From NCBI RefSeq assembly GCF_001438695.1, contig NZ_JQBH01000004.1:10787-74786 (forward strand): a stretch of 64,000 nucleotides of DNA, in the 5' to 3' direction. Under the pieces are notes generated by a model that was given only the letters and a program-made list of their open reading frames with translations, searched no databases and had not been told where the DNA came from. The translations under genes and the position numbers were made by a program. The DNA comes from Fructobacillus fructosus KCTC 3544. GTDB lineage: Bacteria > Bacillota > Bacilli > Lactobacillales > Lactobacillaceae. Shown in pieces: positions 18,591 through 27,599 of the stretch (position 1 is its first letter; the number at the start of each line of letters is the position of its first letter).

Positions 18591-20315
18591 TTATCCTTCT
18601 GACTCAATCAACTGTGAACCAAGTTCGTAGTTGTGCGTGTAGTCAACTGGCACGTCCACAACAACTGGACCGTGGGCAGCGAAGGCTTCGTCAAGCACCT
18701 TGTTCAAATCTTCAGGCTTATCAACGCGAAGACCCTTGGCACCGAATGCCTCGGCGTACTTAACGATGTCGATGTTACCAAAGTCAACACCAGCACATTC
18801 ACCGTACTTCATTTCTTCTTGGAACTTCACCATGTCGTAGTGAGCGTTATCGTTCCAAACGATGTGCACTGTATCTAAGTTCAAGCGAACGGCCGTCTCC
18901 AATTCCATTGCGGAGAAGAAGAAACCACCATCACCAGAAACGGAAACAGATTTGGCACCTGGACGAACCATGGCAGCCGTGATGGCCCATGGCAAACCAA
19001 CACCAAGTGTCTGCATACCGTTTGAGATCAAGAAGTGACGAGGCACGTATGACTTGAAGTGACGGGCCATCCAGATATAGTGAGAACCGATATCAGTTGA
19101 AACCGTCATGTCATCCGTTACGTGGTTTTGGATGGCTTCCACGACATCCAACGGATGGCTCAAGTTTTCAGAGGCAGGCGTGTAAGTAGGCTTATCTGCC
19201 TCGGCCAAGTCTTCCTTCATTTCTTTCAAGACGGCTTGTCCGGCTGCTGGAATTTCGTAACCCTTGATGTCTTCTGCCAGCAAGTTCAAGCTTTGGCTAA
19301 GATCACCAATTAATTGACGCTTTGGCACAAAGTTGTTGTCGATTTCGACGGGCGTTGTATCCAAAGCCACGATGTTCAAGGTGTTTTCCTTGTTCCAGTT
19401 GCGTGGTTCGTATTCGATGGAATCGTAACCAACCGTCACAACCAAGTCAGACTTTGACAAGAGCTTATCACCCGTTTGGTTACGGAAAAGTCCGATACGA
19501 CCAAAGAAAGAATCCTCTTCAAGGTCACGTGAAATAACACCGGCACCTTGGTAAGTTTCAACAACTGGCAACTTCGTGTCACCCAACAAAGCGTGCAACG
19601 CGTCAACCGTGTCATCATCAGAACCACGAGCACCGACCAAAAGAACTGGCAATTCAGCCTGCTTGATTTGTTCAGCCAACCACTTCAAGTCTTCTAATGA
19701 AGCACCCCCCTGCTTAGCAGCAGGCACTTCAGGCAAAGCTTCGATTGAAACCGGTGAATCATCAACATCTTGTGGCAATGAAACAAAGGCAGCCCCACGC
19801 TTTGCACCGTTTGCAGCAGCAAAGGCGTTGGCGATGATTTCTGAAATGTTGTTTGGATCTTGAATTTCAGAACTGTAGTTTGTAATCGACTTGAACAATG
19901 ACACAGAATCCGTTGACTGGTGAGTCAAACGGTTCAAGTCACGACGTGGCACTTGACCACCAATGGCCAAAACAGAATCGTTTTCGGCACTAGCCGTCAT
20001 CAAACCAGAAACCAAGTTTCCGACACCTGGGCCAGAAGTAACAACCACAACACCGGTCTTACCAGTGATACGTGAAAAAGCTTGTGCCATGAAAGCCGCG
20101 TTTTGTTCGTGACGAGTCACGATCAACTTGGGCACCTTTTGCCCTGGCTTTGGGTGGTCCAAAGTTTCAAACAAACGGTCAATCTTTGCACCTGGGATAC
20201 CAAAGACAATGTCAACGTCGTGGTTGACAAGGCTGTCGGTGACAATATCAGCACCAAATTTTTGTTCAGACATGTTTTTACTATGGGTTTTGATCAGAGA
20301 AAAGTCGAAACCCAT
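18591..20315 (-). CDS. alsS: Acetolactate synthase, catabolic type
   Basis: This is a TPP-dependent enzyme of about 574 residues. It condenses two pyruvates to alpha-acetolactate. The N-terminal catalytic Glu lies in LIVTRHEQNAAFMAQAFSR, and the TPP-Mg motif is SGDGGFFFSAMELETAVRL...NDN. No regulatory ilvN gene is nearby, and the partner gene is acetolactate decarboxylase, so it is the pyruvate-overflow enzyme rather than the branched-chain synthase. AAAGGA lies upstream of ATG 20315; the later Met (MSEQKFGADI) has no ribosome site, which leaves a short N-terminal extension. It is second in the aldB-alsS operon. Confidence 0.94.
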   Translation of the reverse strand: MGFDFSLIKTHSKNMSEQKFGADIVTDSLVNHDVDIVFGIPGAKIDRLFETLDHPKPGQKVPKLIVTRHEQNAAFMAQAFSRITGKTGVVVVTSGPGVGNLVSGLMTASAENDSVLAIGGQVPRRDLNRLTHQSTDSVSLFKSITNYSSEIQDPNNISEIIANAFAAANGAKRGAAFVSLPQDVDDSPVSIEALPEVPAAKQGGASLEDLKWLAEQIKQAELPVLLVGARGSDDDTVDALHALLGDTKLPVVETYQGAGVISRDLEEDSFFGRIGLFRNQTGDKLLSKSDLVVTVGYDSIEYEPRNWNKENTLNIVALDTTPVEIDNNFVPKRQLIGDLSQSLNLLAEDIKGYEIPAAGQAVLKEMKEDLAEADKPTYTPASENLSHPLDVVEAIQNHVTDDMTVSTDIGSHYIWMARHFKSYVPRHFLISNGMQTLGVGLPWAITAAMVRPGAKSVSVSGDGGFFFSAMELETAVRLNLDTVHIVWNDNAHYDMVKFQEEMKYGECAGVDFGNIDIVKYAEAFGAKGLRVDKPEDLNKVLDEAFAAHGPVVVDVPVDYTHNYELGSQLIESEG

Positions 20316-20355
20316 GTTTCCTTTCATTTACATTCTAATTTATAAGGGATTTTGC

Positions 20356-21063
20356 TTATGATTCTGCGTCAGCAATGACACCGTTTAAGCTTGAAAGGTC
20401 CGTTAAGTCGGCCTTCTTGTAATCTTCGTTGTTCGTTGGCAAGTTAATCGTAACACCAGACAAGATCTGGATGGAAACATCAACGGATTTGAGCGTGGCG
20501 CCTAAGACATGACCACCGAAGTCCAAATTATCAGATAAGAAGTGCTGGTGGAAACCGGGAACGCCGACACCTTGGAAGACAAGTGGTGTGAAGTAACCAA
20601 CCATCGTCCCCTTCACGTCATCTTTGTCGAAAATAACCTGCGTCTTGGCAATTTCGCCAAGGCCTGGGTAAGGCTTTTTGGACTTGGCAGCGGCACGAGT
20701 CTCAACCGTCTTGAATTCACCAGTCATCTTAACGGCGAAGAAGAGGTTTTCAGTGCCAACTTCCTTCAGAATTTCCTTTTGCAAATCGTCAAGCGTAATG
20801 TTGTCAAAGTGCTTCAGTGGCTTGAAATCTGCTTGATGAACATCACCAAAAGCGATGGGAAAGTCATCGGCAACCTTGTTTACGTGTCCGTGGACGTCAA
20901 CTTGGTAAGCCACACCGTCCAACATGATCAACTCACCATCGACACCAGCACCCGTTCCAATTCCAGTATTACCGGAAGCTAACACATCTTTAGCCGTTAC
21001 AAAACCGTCGAGAAGACTCTCAACCAACATTTGCATCGTTCCAAATTGTACAACTGGTTTCAT
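20356..21063 (-). CDS. aldB: Alpha-acetolactate decarboxylase
   Basis: The 235-residue enzyme converts acetolactate to acetoin, removing acid and sparing NAD regeneration. The zinc-binding histidines are seen in VPGFHQHFLSDNLDFGGHVLG, and the family start VQFGTMQMLVESLLDGF is typical. Length is normal. It precedes alsS by 40 bases on the same strand. The operon also drains acetolactate away from Val/Leu synthesis. A TTGACA/TAGACT promoter lies upstream, and a MarR-type gene is the next gene upstream. Confidence 0.95.
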   Translation of the reverse strand: MKPVVQFGTMQMLVESLLDGFVTAKDVLASGNTGIGTGAGVDGELIMLDGVAYQVDVHGHVNKVADDFPIAFGDVHQADFKPLKHFDNITLDDLQKEILKEVGTENLFFAVKMTGEFKTVETRAAAKSKKPYPGLGEIAKTQVIFDKDDVKGTMVGYFTPLVFQGVGVPGFHQHFLSDNLDFGGHVLGATLKSVDVSIQILSGVTINLPTNNEDYKKADLTDLSSLNGVIADAES

Positions 21064-21105
21064 GTATTACCCCTATCTTTATTGGTCAACTAAGTTTACC
21101 TATAA

Positions 21106-21135
21106 AGTCTACTCCTCCGAACACATTCTTGTCAA
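21106..21135 (-). promoter_or_regulatory. aldB-alsS promoter
   Basis: On the minus strand TTGACA (21135-21130) and TAGACT (21111-21106) are separated by 18 bases. The transcript would start about 40 bases before aldB. Confidence 0.65.
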
Positions 21136-21166
21136 TATTGTTAATAAAAGAGTTTATTTTTAATTT

Positions 21167-21583
21167 TTAAAAACTTTGTAAATAATGGGTCACCATGTCT
21201 TCTAACGCCTTTTGCCAATCACCATCGTGCTTTTCTAAGTAGTGATTAATCTTTTTGCTCTGGTCTCGGTTTAGTTCGGTAATCATGGCCTGCCCTTCGT
21301 CAGTCAAGTACAAGTCTTTTATCCTGGGATCATCCTGTGATGGCCTCGTTTCCAATAGATTTCGTTCTTCCAAGTCCTTGTATGGCTTGATAAAGCCTTG
21401 CTTGCTAATCCCCATGATTTTCAAGACTTTTTTAATGGTTGGCTTCGTTAAGTGACTCACCAAAAAAAGAATCCGGTGCTGTGTTTTGGTAATGTGAAAA
21501 CGATCCAAATCAATGTTTTGTGAAAAGTCCTGATAGGCGAAGTAAATCATCGCAATATTGGACTCTTTAATTTTCTCTACCAT
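21167..21583 (-). CDS. MarR-family transcriptional regulator
   Basis: The 138-residue winged-helix protein reads ITKTQHRILFLVSHLTKPTIKKVLKIMGISKQGFIKPYKDLEERNLLETRPSQDDPRIKDLYLTDEG in the DNA-binding region, with the wing DDPRIKDLYLT. Such dimers repress or activate nearby genes in response to small ligands. It lies upstream of and in the same direction as aldB-alsS, about 100 bases away, so it may control them, but no clear palindrome was found to prove it. HTH length and order are normal for MarR. Confidence 0.85.
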   Translation of the reverse strand: MVEKIKESNIAMIYFAYQDFSQNIDLDRFHITKTQHRILFLVSHLTKPTIKKVLKIMGISKQGFIKPYKDLEERNLLETRPSQDDPRIKDLYLTDEGQAMITELNRDQSKKINHYLEKHDGDWQKALEDMVTHYLQSF

Positions 21584-21681
21584 GGTAACCTAACCCTTCT
21601 CATCGTTTCGTTAGCTAAATACTAGCAGATTCGAGACAAAACAAAAAGGTCCTCCCTTATGGAGAACCAGAAGAAGTTGAT

Positions 21682-22164
21682 TTATTTTTTTGAGAGAACC
21701 TTTGCAAACATTGTCTTTTTACGTCGTTGACCCATTCGGTAACTTGAATTAACGAACCCAAAGGCGATTAAGAAAAGCACGGTCAACCAGTAAGCAACAA
21801 GGTGATGACCTAGGTTAAAATGTTCAAAAACTTCGTAAGTAGTCGGGATACTGTTTAGCAAACCAGCCAATGAAACGTAGAACCAAGCCGTTGCCTTATC
21901 AAAGTACCGTAGAATTTCTTTCAGCTCCCCTGAACTCAACCCCTCTTTTTGAATGATTTCGATGGCTCGCCTTTTTTCATAAGCAATTTTATAAAATGGC
22001 AATAGCCAATACCAAGAAGAGATTTTCGGAGATTGACGATCATCCTTGGTAAGGGCTCGAATCGTTGATTCCTGTTCTTCCAATTCCAATCGGGATTGAT
22101 ATAAAGGAAAGATGAAGAGTAGCCATTCTCCAATGAATGACAGAATTAACATGAACCGTTCCAT
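21682..22164 (-). CDS. Hypothetical membrane protein, 160 residues
   Basis: No family is recognised. There is one N-terminal span (LILSFIGEWLLFIFPLY), a charged middle (about 25-95) and two C-terminal spans (FYVSLAGLLNSI and VAYWLTVLFLIAFGFV). The tail is basic (RMGQRRKKTMFAKVLSKK). It lies between the MarR gene and the P-type ATPase on the same strand but with gaps of about 100 and 130 bases, so it is probably its own unit. A function cannot be assigned. Confidence 0.6.
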   Translation of the reverse strand: MERFMLILSFIGEWLLFIFPLYQSRLELEEQESTIRALTKDDRQSPKISSWYWLLPFYKIAYEKRRAIEIIQKEGLSSGELKEILRYFDKATAWFYVSLAGLLNSIPTTYEVFEHFNLGHHLVAYWLTVLFLIAFGFVNSSYRMGQRRKKTMFAKVLSKK

Positions 22165-22296
22165 AATTATCCCTCTACTTTCGGTATCGCGTTCGCTACA
22201 CTATTCTAGGCTTTCTAAAATGAACAGTCAAACAACGTCCAAAATCTTCAAAAGAAAAAAGCAATCCCCAAGGTGGATTGCTTCTAAATATAACAA

Positions 22297-25074
22297 CTAT
22301 TGATTCAACTTCATGAAATACTTCCGGACAAACCACTTTCGTAATTCTTCTAAGAGGATCAATGGGATTGGAATGGCAATCAGGAATAGCCATTCGGCCA
22401 CACCTAGGGCATGTGTGTTAAAGACGCCCTGTAAGAATGGTACATAGATAATCAGTGAAATTAGGAAGATTTCGAAGATAATTCCCGTGATAATGTGTCG
22501 GTTACTGAAGAAACCAATCTTAAAGACAGACGTGTACTTGGTACGAGCGTTCATGGCCGCTGCAATCTGGCAGAACACAATGGCCGCCAAGGTAATGGTG
22601 GTTGCTTCGGCATAGACGGAACCAGAGGCTGACAGCGCGTGCTTGGGCCAACCATAGGCGTAGTTCACAAAGAAGTAGGCAGCCGATGAAATTAAGGAAG
22701 CGACCAACCCGTAGAGCGCGAATGCTTTCCAAATAATGGACTTATTCAGTAGGTGTGCTTTTCGTGAACGTGGGGGTTCCTGCATAACACCAGGTTCACT
22801 CTTTTCAGAGCCCAATCCCAGCGCTGGGAGCATGTCCGTTCCCAAATCAATGGTTAAAATCTGCATAACTGTCAGTGGCAATGGGATTAAGCCCCCAGAA
22901 AAGAGGAAAAGAACGGATGGGAAGGCTTCAGGGACGTTCGAGTTCAAGATGTAAAGCAAGAACTTTTGAATGTTACTGTACACCGTTCGGCCTTCTTCAA
23001 TGGCGGCAATAATCGATGCGAAGTTGTCGTCCGTCAAAATCATGTCGGCCGCTTCCTTGGCGACGTCGGTTCCGGTAGCGCCCATGGCAATCCCAATATC
23101 AGCTTGTTTCAAAGCTGGGGCATCATTGACACCATCCCCCGTCGACGCCACAATTTCACCGTTCGCTTGGTTAGCCTTCACAATGCGGTATTTCTGTTTA
23201 GGAGCCACGCGAGCAAAGAGTACTTCACCCTTGACTGCCTCGCGTAGGTCATCATCGGACATGTTGGTTAGCTCATCTCCCGTAACCACGCGGGCCTGAT
23301 TGGATACCAAACCAATTTTGACGGCCACTGACTTTCCAGTGATTGGTCCATCACCTGTAACCATGATGATGCGAATACCGGCTTGGTGGGCCTTCTTCAC
23401 CGCTGCATAGATTTCAGGACGTGGTGGATCGGCCATGATGGTCAAGCCGACAAAAGTCAAATTCTGTTCAGTATTTTCAGCAGTGGATTTCGATAAATCC
23501 TGACTTTCACTGTCTGACAAATCACGGTAAGCAACCGCCAAAGCACGGAGTCCTTGCTTCGCATAGGACTCGTTAGCTGCTTGAATTTGTTGAACATCAT
23601 TGTCCGTAATGTCCCGAACCTGACCATTCGTCAAAATGGACTTAGTCTTGGCCAAGACACCGTCCAGAGCACCTTTCGTGTAGAGGGTCAGTTGCCCCTT
23701 CTCTTTTTTATTAATCGTCGACATCCGCTTTCGATCGGAATCGAAAACCAATGTTTTCTGACGAGGATTTTGCGCATTTAGCTCATCGCTGTTGAGCTGA
23801 TACTTTTGAGCCAAAATCACGAGTGAGGCCTCGGTGGGCGTCCCCACGATTTGTGGTTGGCCATCGGGCTTGTTTGCTGCTTTAACCGCCGTGTCGTTGT
23901 TTAAGGTCACTGCCTTTAACAATAAGTCTAGATCAGCATTTTTTCCTGCTTTTACAGGTTGATCCCCATCCATCACCTGACCATTATTGACGTATCCTTC
24001 GCCGGACACCGTATAGACTTTGTCAGGAAGCCAGACATTGTTAATGGTCATCTGGTTTTGCGTGAGCGTCCCTGTTTTATCCGAAGCGATCACGGTCGTC
24101 TCACCCAGCGTTTCGACACTGTTTAGGTTTTTTACCAAAGCATGCTTCTTAGCCATTCGCTGGACACCCTGCGCTAATGACAAAGTCACCGTGGGGAGCA
24201 AGCCCTCAGGGATAAAGGCCACAACCATTCCAAGGGCGAAGATGAAGGACTGGGCCACCGGATAATGAACAAAGAAAATCGCCGCCAAGAAGAAGGCAAC
24301 CCCGATTGAAATGGCGATAATGGACAGCTGACGGGTCAAACGGTTCAATTCGATTTCGAGTGGGGATGGCTTGGACTGTTGTCCCTGAGTTAACTTGGCA
24401 ATTTGTCCAAATTCCGTGTTCATTCCCGTGTTGATAGCCATGGCTTTGGCAGAACCAGCAGAGGCCACTGTTCCAGCATAAACCAAATTTTGCTCAGCAA
24501 ACTTACCCTCTCCATGGTGGTAGTCTGCTTTTTTGTCGGTCAGGTCAGATTCACCGGTTAAGGCTGATTCGTCAACTTGTAGCGAATCAGAAGAAATGAC
24601 CCGGGCATCGGCCGAGATACTATCGCCCGCAGAAATGACCAATAAATCACCCGGCACAATCGCCGCCGTGTCAATTTGCTGTGACTGGCCGTCGCGAATA
24701 ACCGTTGCCTTGGTTGGCAACATTTTCTTCAAAGCATCCGAAGCCTTCTGGGCCTGGTTTTCTTGCCAAAAACTAAAGAGCCCGTTAATCATGTTGACGG
24801 CCCAGATGGCGATTCCCAATTCCAACATTTGGGCAAAGATGGCGATGAAACCAGAAACCCAGAGTAGAATGGCCATTAAACTGGTGAAGTTCTTCAAAAA
24901 CTGCCACAGTTTATTTTGACCCTTTGCGGCAGTAATGACATTCGGCCCATACTTTGCCTCTTGCGTTTTCACCTGATTGGCATTTAGCCCATTGTCACTA
25001 CTTGCTACTGTTTGATAGAACTGGTCGATGGGCATTTGTGCCAATTGATCGGAACTCTGCTTTTGACTAGGCAT
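22297..25074 (-). CDS. P2-type cation-transporting ATPase
   Basis: The protein is about 925 residues with ten predicted spans. It has all P-type motifs: TGES in the actuator domain, SDKTGTLTQNQMTI with the phosphorylated Asp, and GDGVNDAPALKQADIGIAMG. The fourth span reads FIPEGLLPTVTLSLAQGVQRM, where PEGLL resembles the Na/K-type (P2C) and Ca-type pumps. The ion could be Na, K, Ca or Mn and cannot be fixed by eye. ATG 25074 is chosen over GTG 25083 because the GGAGG site would touch the GTG. A hairpin and a 53-residue membrane protein lie upstream. Confidence 0.9.
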   Translation of the reverse strand: MPSQKQSSDQLAQMPIDQFYQTVASSDNGLNANQVKTQEAKYGPNVITAAKGQNKLWQFLKNFTSLMAILLWVSGFIAIFAQMLELGIAIWAVNMINGLFSFWQENQAQKASDALKKMLPTKATVIRDGQSQQIDTAAIVPGDLLVISAGDSISADARVISSDSLQVDESALTGESDLTDKKADYHHGEGKFAEQNLVYAGTVASAGSAKAMAINTGMNTEFGQIAKLTQGQQSKPSPLEIELNRLTRQLSIIAISIGVAFFLAAIFFVHYPVAQSFIFALGMVVAFIPEGLLPTVTLSLAQGVQRMAKKHALVKNLNSVETLGETTVIASDKTGTLTQNQMTINNVWLPDKVYTVSGEGYVNNGQVMDGDQPVKAGKNADLDLLLKAVTLNNDTAVKAANKPDGQPQIVGTPTEASLVILAQKYQLNSDELNAQNPRQKTLVFDSDRKRMSTINKKEKGQLTLYTKGALDGVLAKTKSILTNGQVRDITDNDVQQIQAANESYAKQGLRALAVAYRDLSDSESQDLSKSTAENTEQNLTFVGLTIMADPPRPEIYAAVKKAHQAGIRIIMVTGDGPITGKSVAVKIGLVSNQARVVTGDELTNMSDDDLREAVKGEVLFARVAPKQKYRIVKANQANGEIVASTGDGVNDAPALKQADIGIAMGATGTDVAKEAADMILTDDNFASIIAAIEEGRTVYSNIQKFLLYILNSNVPEAFPSVLFLFSGGLIPLPLTVMQILTIDLGTDMLPALGLGSEKSEPGVMQEPPRSRKAHLLNKSIIWKAFALYGLVASLISSAAYFFVNYAYGWPKHALSASGSVYAEATTITLAAIVFCQIAAAMNARTKYTSVFKIGFFSNRHIITGIIFEIFLISLIIYVPFLQGVFNTHALGVAEWLFLIAIPIPLILLEELRKWFVRKYFMKLNQ

Positions 25075-25107
25075 CGTTTTCACCCTCCTTTATAGTTAAA
25101 AAACCCA

Positions 25108-25165
25108 CAGAATAGCTAACCATGTTCATTTTGACCATGAATACCCATTCTGTAGGCTTTGTTTG
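25108..25165 (-). terminator. Hairpin between the 53-residue gene and the P-type ATPase gene
   Basis: On the minus strand CCTACAGAAT and ATTCTGTGGG form a long stem with an inner CATGG/CCATG helix, followed by six T. It could be a terminator or a readthrough attenuator that sets the ratio of the small gene to the pump. Confidence 0.7.
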
Positions 25166-25185
25166 TCCACTAGTGGGCTAAGAAG

Positions 25186-25347
25186 TTAGCAGCCCTTCCC
25201 ATTCGAAATCATGGCGTAAACTGAATCAACTAGCATACCGCCAGCCATGACGTACATGGCTAACATCCCCTGCATACTAGCTAAAAGATAAATCGTGTAA
25301 ACCCAAACTAAGGCCATAATGAAATGGAAAATTCGATTAAATGACAT
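25186..25347 (-). CDS. Small 53-residue membrane protein upstream of the P-type ATPase
   Basis: ATG 25347 to TAA 25186 encodes 53 residues beginning MSFNRIFHFIMALVWVYTIY. One or two hydrophobic segments span most of the chain, and the end reads SNGKGC. AGGAG lies seven bases upstream. It is not recognised, but small hydrophobic proteins next to cation pumps can be regulatory subunits, which is inference here. It is divergent from the multicopper oxidase gene and shares its intergenic region. The unusually high Met count (eight) might suit soft-metal contact, but this may also be chance. Confidence 0.55.
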   Translation of the reverse strand: MSFNRIFHFIMALVWVYTIYLLASMQGMLAMYVMAGGMLVDSVYAMISNGKGC

Positions 25348-25406
25348 GTCTCCCGCTCCTCTTTTTTGATGATTACTACTTGTGTGACTAAATCATAACA
25401 TATTTA

Positions 25407-25436
25407 TTACACAAATTAGAACTATTCTTGTATACT
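25407..25436 (+). promoter_or_regulatory. Promoter of the multicopper oxidase gene
   Basis: TTACAC (25407-25412), 18 bases, TATACT (25431-25436) fits a vegetative promoter 23 bases before the ATG. No CopY-type TACANNTGTA operator was seen. Confidence 0.5.
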
Positions 25437-25458
25437 ATCCGTAGATAGAGGAGGAAAT

Positions 25459-27012
25459 ATGATGACAGAATCAAAAAAGCCGATCTATAACGACTACTTT
25501 TTTAACGAATCAGCCTACGATTACCACGATGGTGGCTATGTACCCTTGGAGAAGTATGATTCCCCAACGGTACCGTTGAACATTCCAGAAATCCTAAAAC
25601 CGGATAAGGAAACCGATACCGATGTTTGGTTGACCGTTCACGCCCAACCTGGTGAAACCCAGATTGTTCCCGGACCAAAGACCAGGACTTGGGGCTACAA
25701 CCAAAGCCTGCTCGGTAAGACGATTGTCTTTAAGAGTGGTAAGACTTACCACGTGACGTTGAAGAACACCTTGCCGGAACTCACGACTTTCCACTGGCAC
25801 GGATTGGACGTACCTGGTCCCTTCATCGATGGTGGTTGTCATGCCCCCGTTTACCCCGGTGAAGCAAAGGAAATCACGTTCAAAGTCGACCAACCCGCGT
25901 CAACTACATGGTTGCACGCCCACCCATGTCCATTGACTGGCTGGGACGTTTGGCACGGACTTGCTGCCATGGCCTACGTCAAGGATGAGCACGAAGCAAG
26001 CTTGCCAATTCCACACAACTATGGTGTCGATGACATCCCTGTTGTCTTACAAGACCGTCGTTTCCATGAGGATAACCAGTGGGACTATGATGGCGACTAC
26101 GATCCTGATGGAACCGCCGGTCCAACAGCGATGTTAAACGGAACCGTCAACCCTGAATTTGATGTCACAACCCAAAAGCTGCGCGTTCGTTTCTTGGATG
26201 GTTCCAACCGTCGCGAATGGCGCTTGCACCTATCTGACGACTTGGTCATGACCCAAATCGCTTCCGATGGTGGTCTCTTGCCAGAACCCGTTCAGATGAC
26301 GAAGTTCATGATTACCTGTGCCGAACGTGCCGAATTCATCTTGGACTTTAAGGACTACAAGCCTGGTGACAAAGTCAGCCTGTACTCCGATGATATGCCA
26401 ATCTTGACTTTCAACATCAAGGAATTCGCCAAGGATGACACCGAAATTCCAGAGCACTTGGCCGACACTTCATACCCTGATCCAGAACCAAACGCCCACG
26501 TGCACCAAGTGGTGATGTCTGGAACGGATGAAGAAGTCATGTTGAACGGTAAGAAGTTCGGTATGATGCGGATTGATGACCGGCAAGAACTTGGCAAGTC
26601 CGAGTACTGGGATATTACCAACACCAACGACTGCTGTGGCGGAATGCTTCACCCTTACCACATGCACGGTGGCTCCTTCCAAATTGTTTCGCGTAACGGT
26701 GAAGCCCCTTACCCTAACGAATTAGGCTACAAGGACACGGTTTCCGTTAACCCTGGTGAAACGGTTCGAATCAAGATGAAGTTCAACTACGAAGGTGTCT
26801 TCATGTACCACTGCCACATCATCGAACACGAAGACGGCGGTATGATGGCCCAGATGCAAGTTTGGACCAAGGAAGAACCTGAAAAGAAGTACGACCTAAT
26901 GGCCATGGACACGTTAATGAACGCCCTCGCCGAGGAACGCGGCTGCAAAGTCAGCGAATTAAAGATTTCAAGCCTTGAATCCTACAAGAAGATGGGCATG
27001 GACATGTGCTAA
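25459..27012 (+). CDS. Multicopper oxidase (laccase/CotA-like)
   Basis: The 517-residue protein has three cupredoxin domains. Copper ligands are complete: HWHG (residues 112-115), HAH (153-155), HPYHMHG and HCHIIEHEDGGM near the C-terminus; the latter pair gives the T1 and trinuclear sites. It couples oxidation of phenols or metals to reduction of oxygen to water. No signal peptide is seen, as in CotA and several lactic acid bacterial laccases, so a cytoplasmic place is likely. AGGAGG precedes the start. A codon bias toward GAC, AAC and GGT suggests high expression. It has been linked to biogenic-amine oxidation in related bacteria; that role is inference here. Confidence 0.93.
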   Translation: MMTESKKPIYNDYFFNESAYDYHDGGYVPLEKYDSPTVPLNIPEILKPDKETDTDVWLTVHAQPGETQIVPGPKTRTWGYNQSLLGKTIVFKSGKTYHVTLKNTLPELTTFHWHGLDVPGPFIDGGCHAPVYPGEAKEITFKVDQPASTTWLHAHPCPLTGWDVWHGLAAMAYVKDEHEASLPIPHNYGVDDIPVVLQDRRFHEDNQWDYDGDYDPDGTAGPTAMLNGTVNPEFDVTTQKLRVRFLDGSNRREWRLHLSDDLVMTQIASDGGLLPEPVQMTKFMITCAERAEFILDFKDYKPGDKVSLYSDDMPILTFNIKEFAKDDTEIPEHLADTSYPDPEPNAHVHQVVMSGTDEEVMLNGKKFGMMRIDDRQELGKSEYWDITNTNDCCGGMLHPYHMHGGSFQIVSRNGEAPYPNELGYKDTVSVNPGETVRIKMKFNYEGVFMYHCHIIEHEDGGMMAQMQVWTKEEPEKKYDLMAMDTLMNALAEERGCKVSELKISSLESYKKMGMDMC

Positions 27013-27030
27013 GCTTTCCTTAAGCACATA

Positions 27031-27072
27031 AAAAAGAGCACGCCAGGATGTAAAAGTCTGGGCGTGCTTTTT
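27031..27072. terminator. Terminator after the multicopper oxidase, shared with the antitoxin gene
   Basis: AAAAAGAGCACGCC and GGCGTGCTTTTT pair across a 16-base loop, with runs of A and T on both sides, so it can work in both directions. Confidence 0.85.
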
Positions 27073-27107
27073 CATGTGTTCGGTTGACCGAATCATCTTC
27101 ATCCGTC

Positions 27108-27353
27108 TCACTCGCGAGTCTTTCCTTGACCAGCGCGTAGCAATTCAAGAGAACGATTAATATGGTCAACATTTGCTTTCGATTGACGAAGATAGGCATT
27201 CTCAATGAGGTTTTCATATTCATCCTGACTAATTAAAACGGCATTATCGTCAGAACGCTTTGAGGTAATGACAACGACCTCCGCATTATCATTAACTAGT
27301 TGCATGAACCGTTTCAAATTTTTACGAACGTTTGAATAAGTCACAGATTGCAT
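27108..27353 (-). CDS. Orphan YefM/Phd-family antitoxin
   Basis: The 81-residue protein has the Phd/YefM fold: MQSVTYSNVRKNLKRFMQLVNDNAEVVVITSKRSDDNAVLISQDEYENLIENAYL. The disordered C-terminal part that normally wraps the toxin is also present. Antitoxins of this type neutralise YoeB/RelE RNases and repress their own operon. Only about 35 bases separate its stop from the terminator, so no toxin gene follows. ATG 27353 is chosen because AAAGGAG lies seven bases upstream. It may be a relic, or act on a toxin encoded elsewhere. Confidence 0.85.
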   Translation of the reverse strand: MQSVTYSNVRKNLKRFMQLVNDNAEVVVITSKRSDDNAVLISQDEYENLIENAYLRQSKANVDHINRSLELLRAGQGKTRE

Positions 27354-27599
27354 CGTCACTCTCCTTTTTGGTCAGTAAATAACTGTTTTAATTATCCGAT
27401 AGTTATCCGTTCTTATCAATATCTTGTACAATAACTTCGCCACGCTATCGCTTGAAACAAAACAGTCGATTAACAAAGATCACAAGCGAAAATCGCCAAA
27501 AACGTAGCATTTAATGAGCAAATCTATGGCATTGTTATTACAAAATAAAAAGACACGCTTAGGTATCGTAACCTTAGCGTGTCTTTTTCACTTTCATTG
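27354..27599. other. Intergenic region with a terminator
   Basis: No gene is seen. AAAAAGACACGCT and AGCGTGTCTTTTT with inner AGGT/ACCT pairing form a strong terminator at 27547-27588, which ends the SDR gene on the minus strand. The rest (27370-27540) shows nothing recognisable. Confidence 0.6.

Noticed and set aside
25084-25186. Manganese (yybP-ykoY) riboswitch before the P-type ATPase
   Set aside because: The region is a simple long hairpin with T-run; the conserved aptamer loops are absent.
25340-25460. CopY-type operator for the multicopper oxidase
   Set aside because: No TACANNTGTA pair was found in the divergent promoter region.
27020-27223. 67-residue ORF downstream of and overlapping the antitoxin, as a possible YoeB toxin
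   Set aside because: It is in another frame of the antitoxin and terminator DNA and has no YoeB/RelE sequence pattern.
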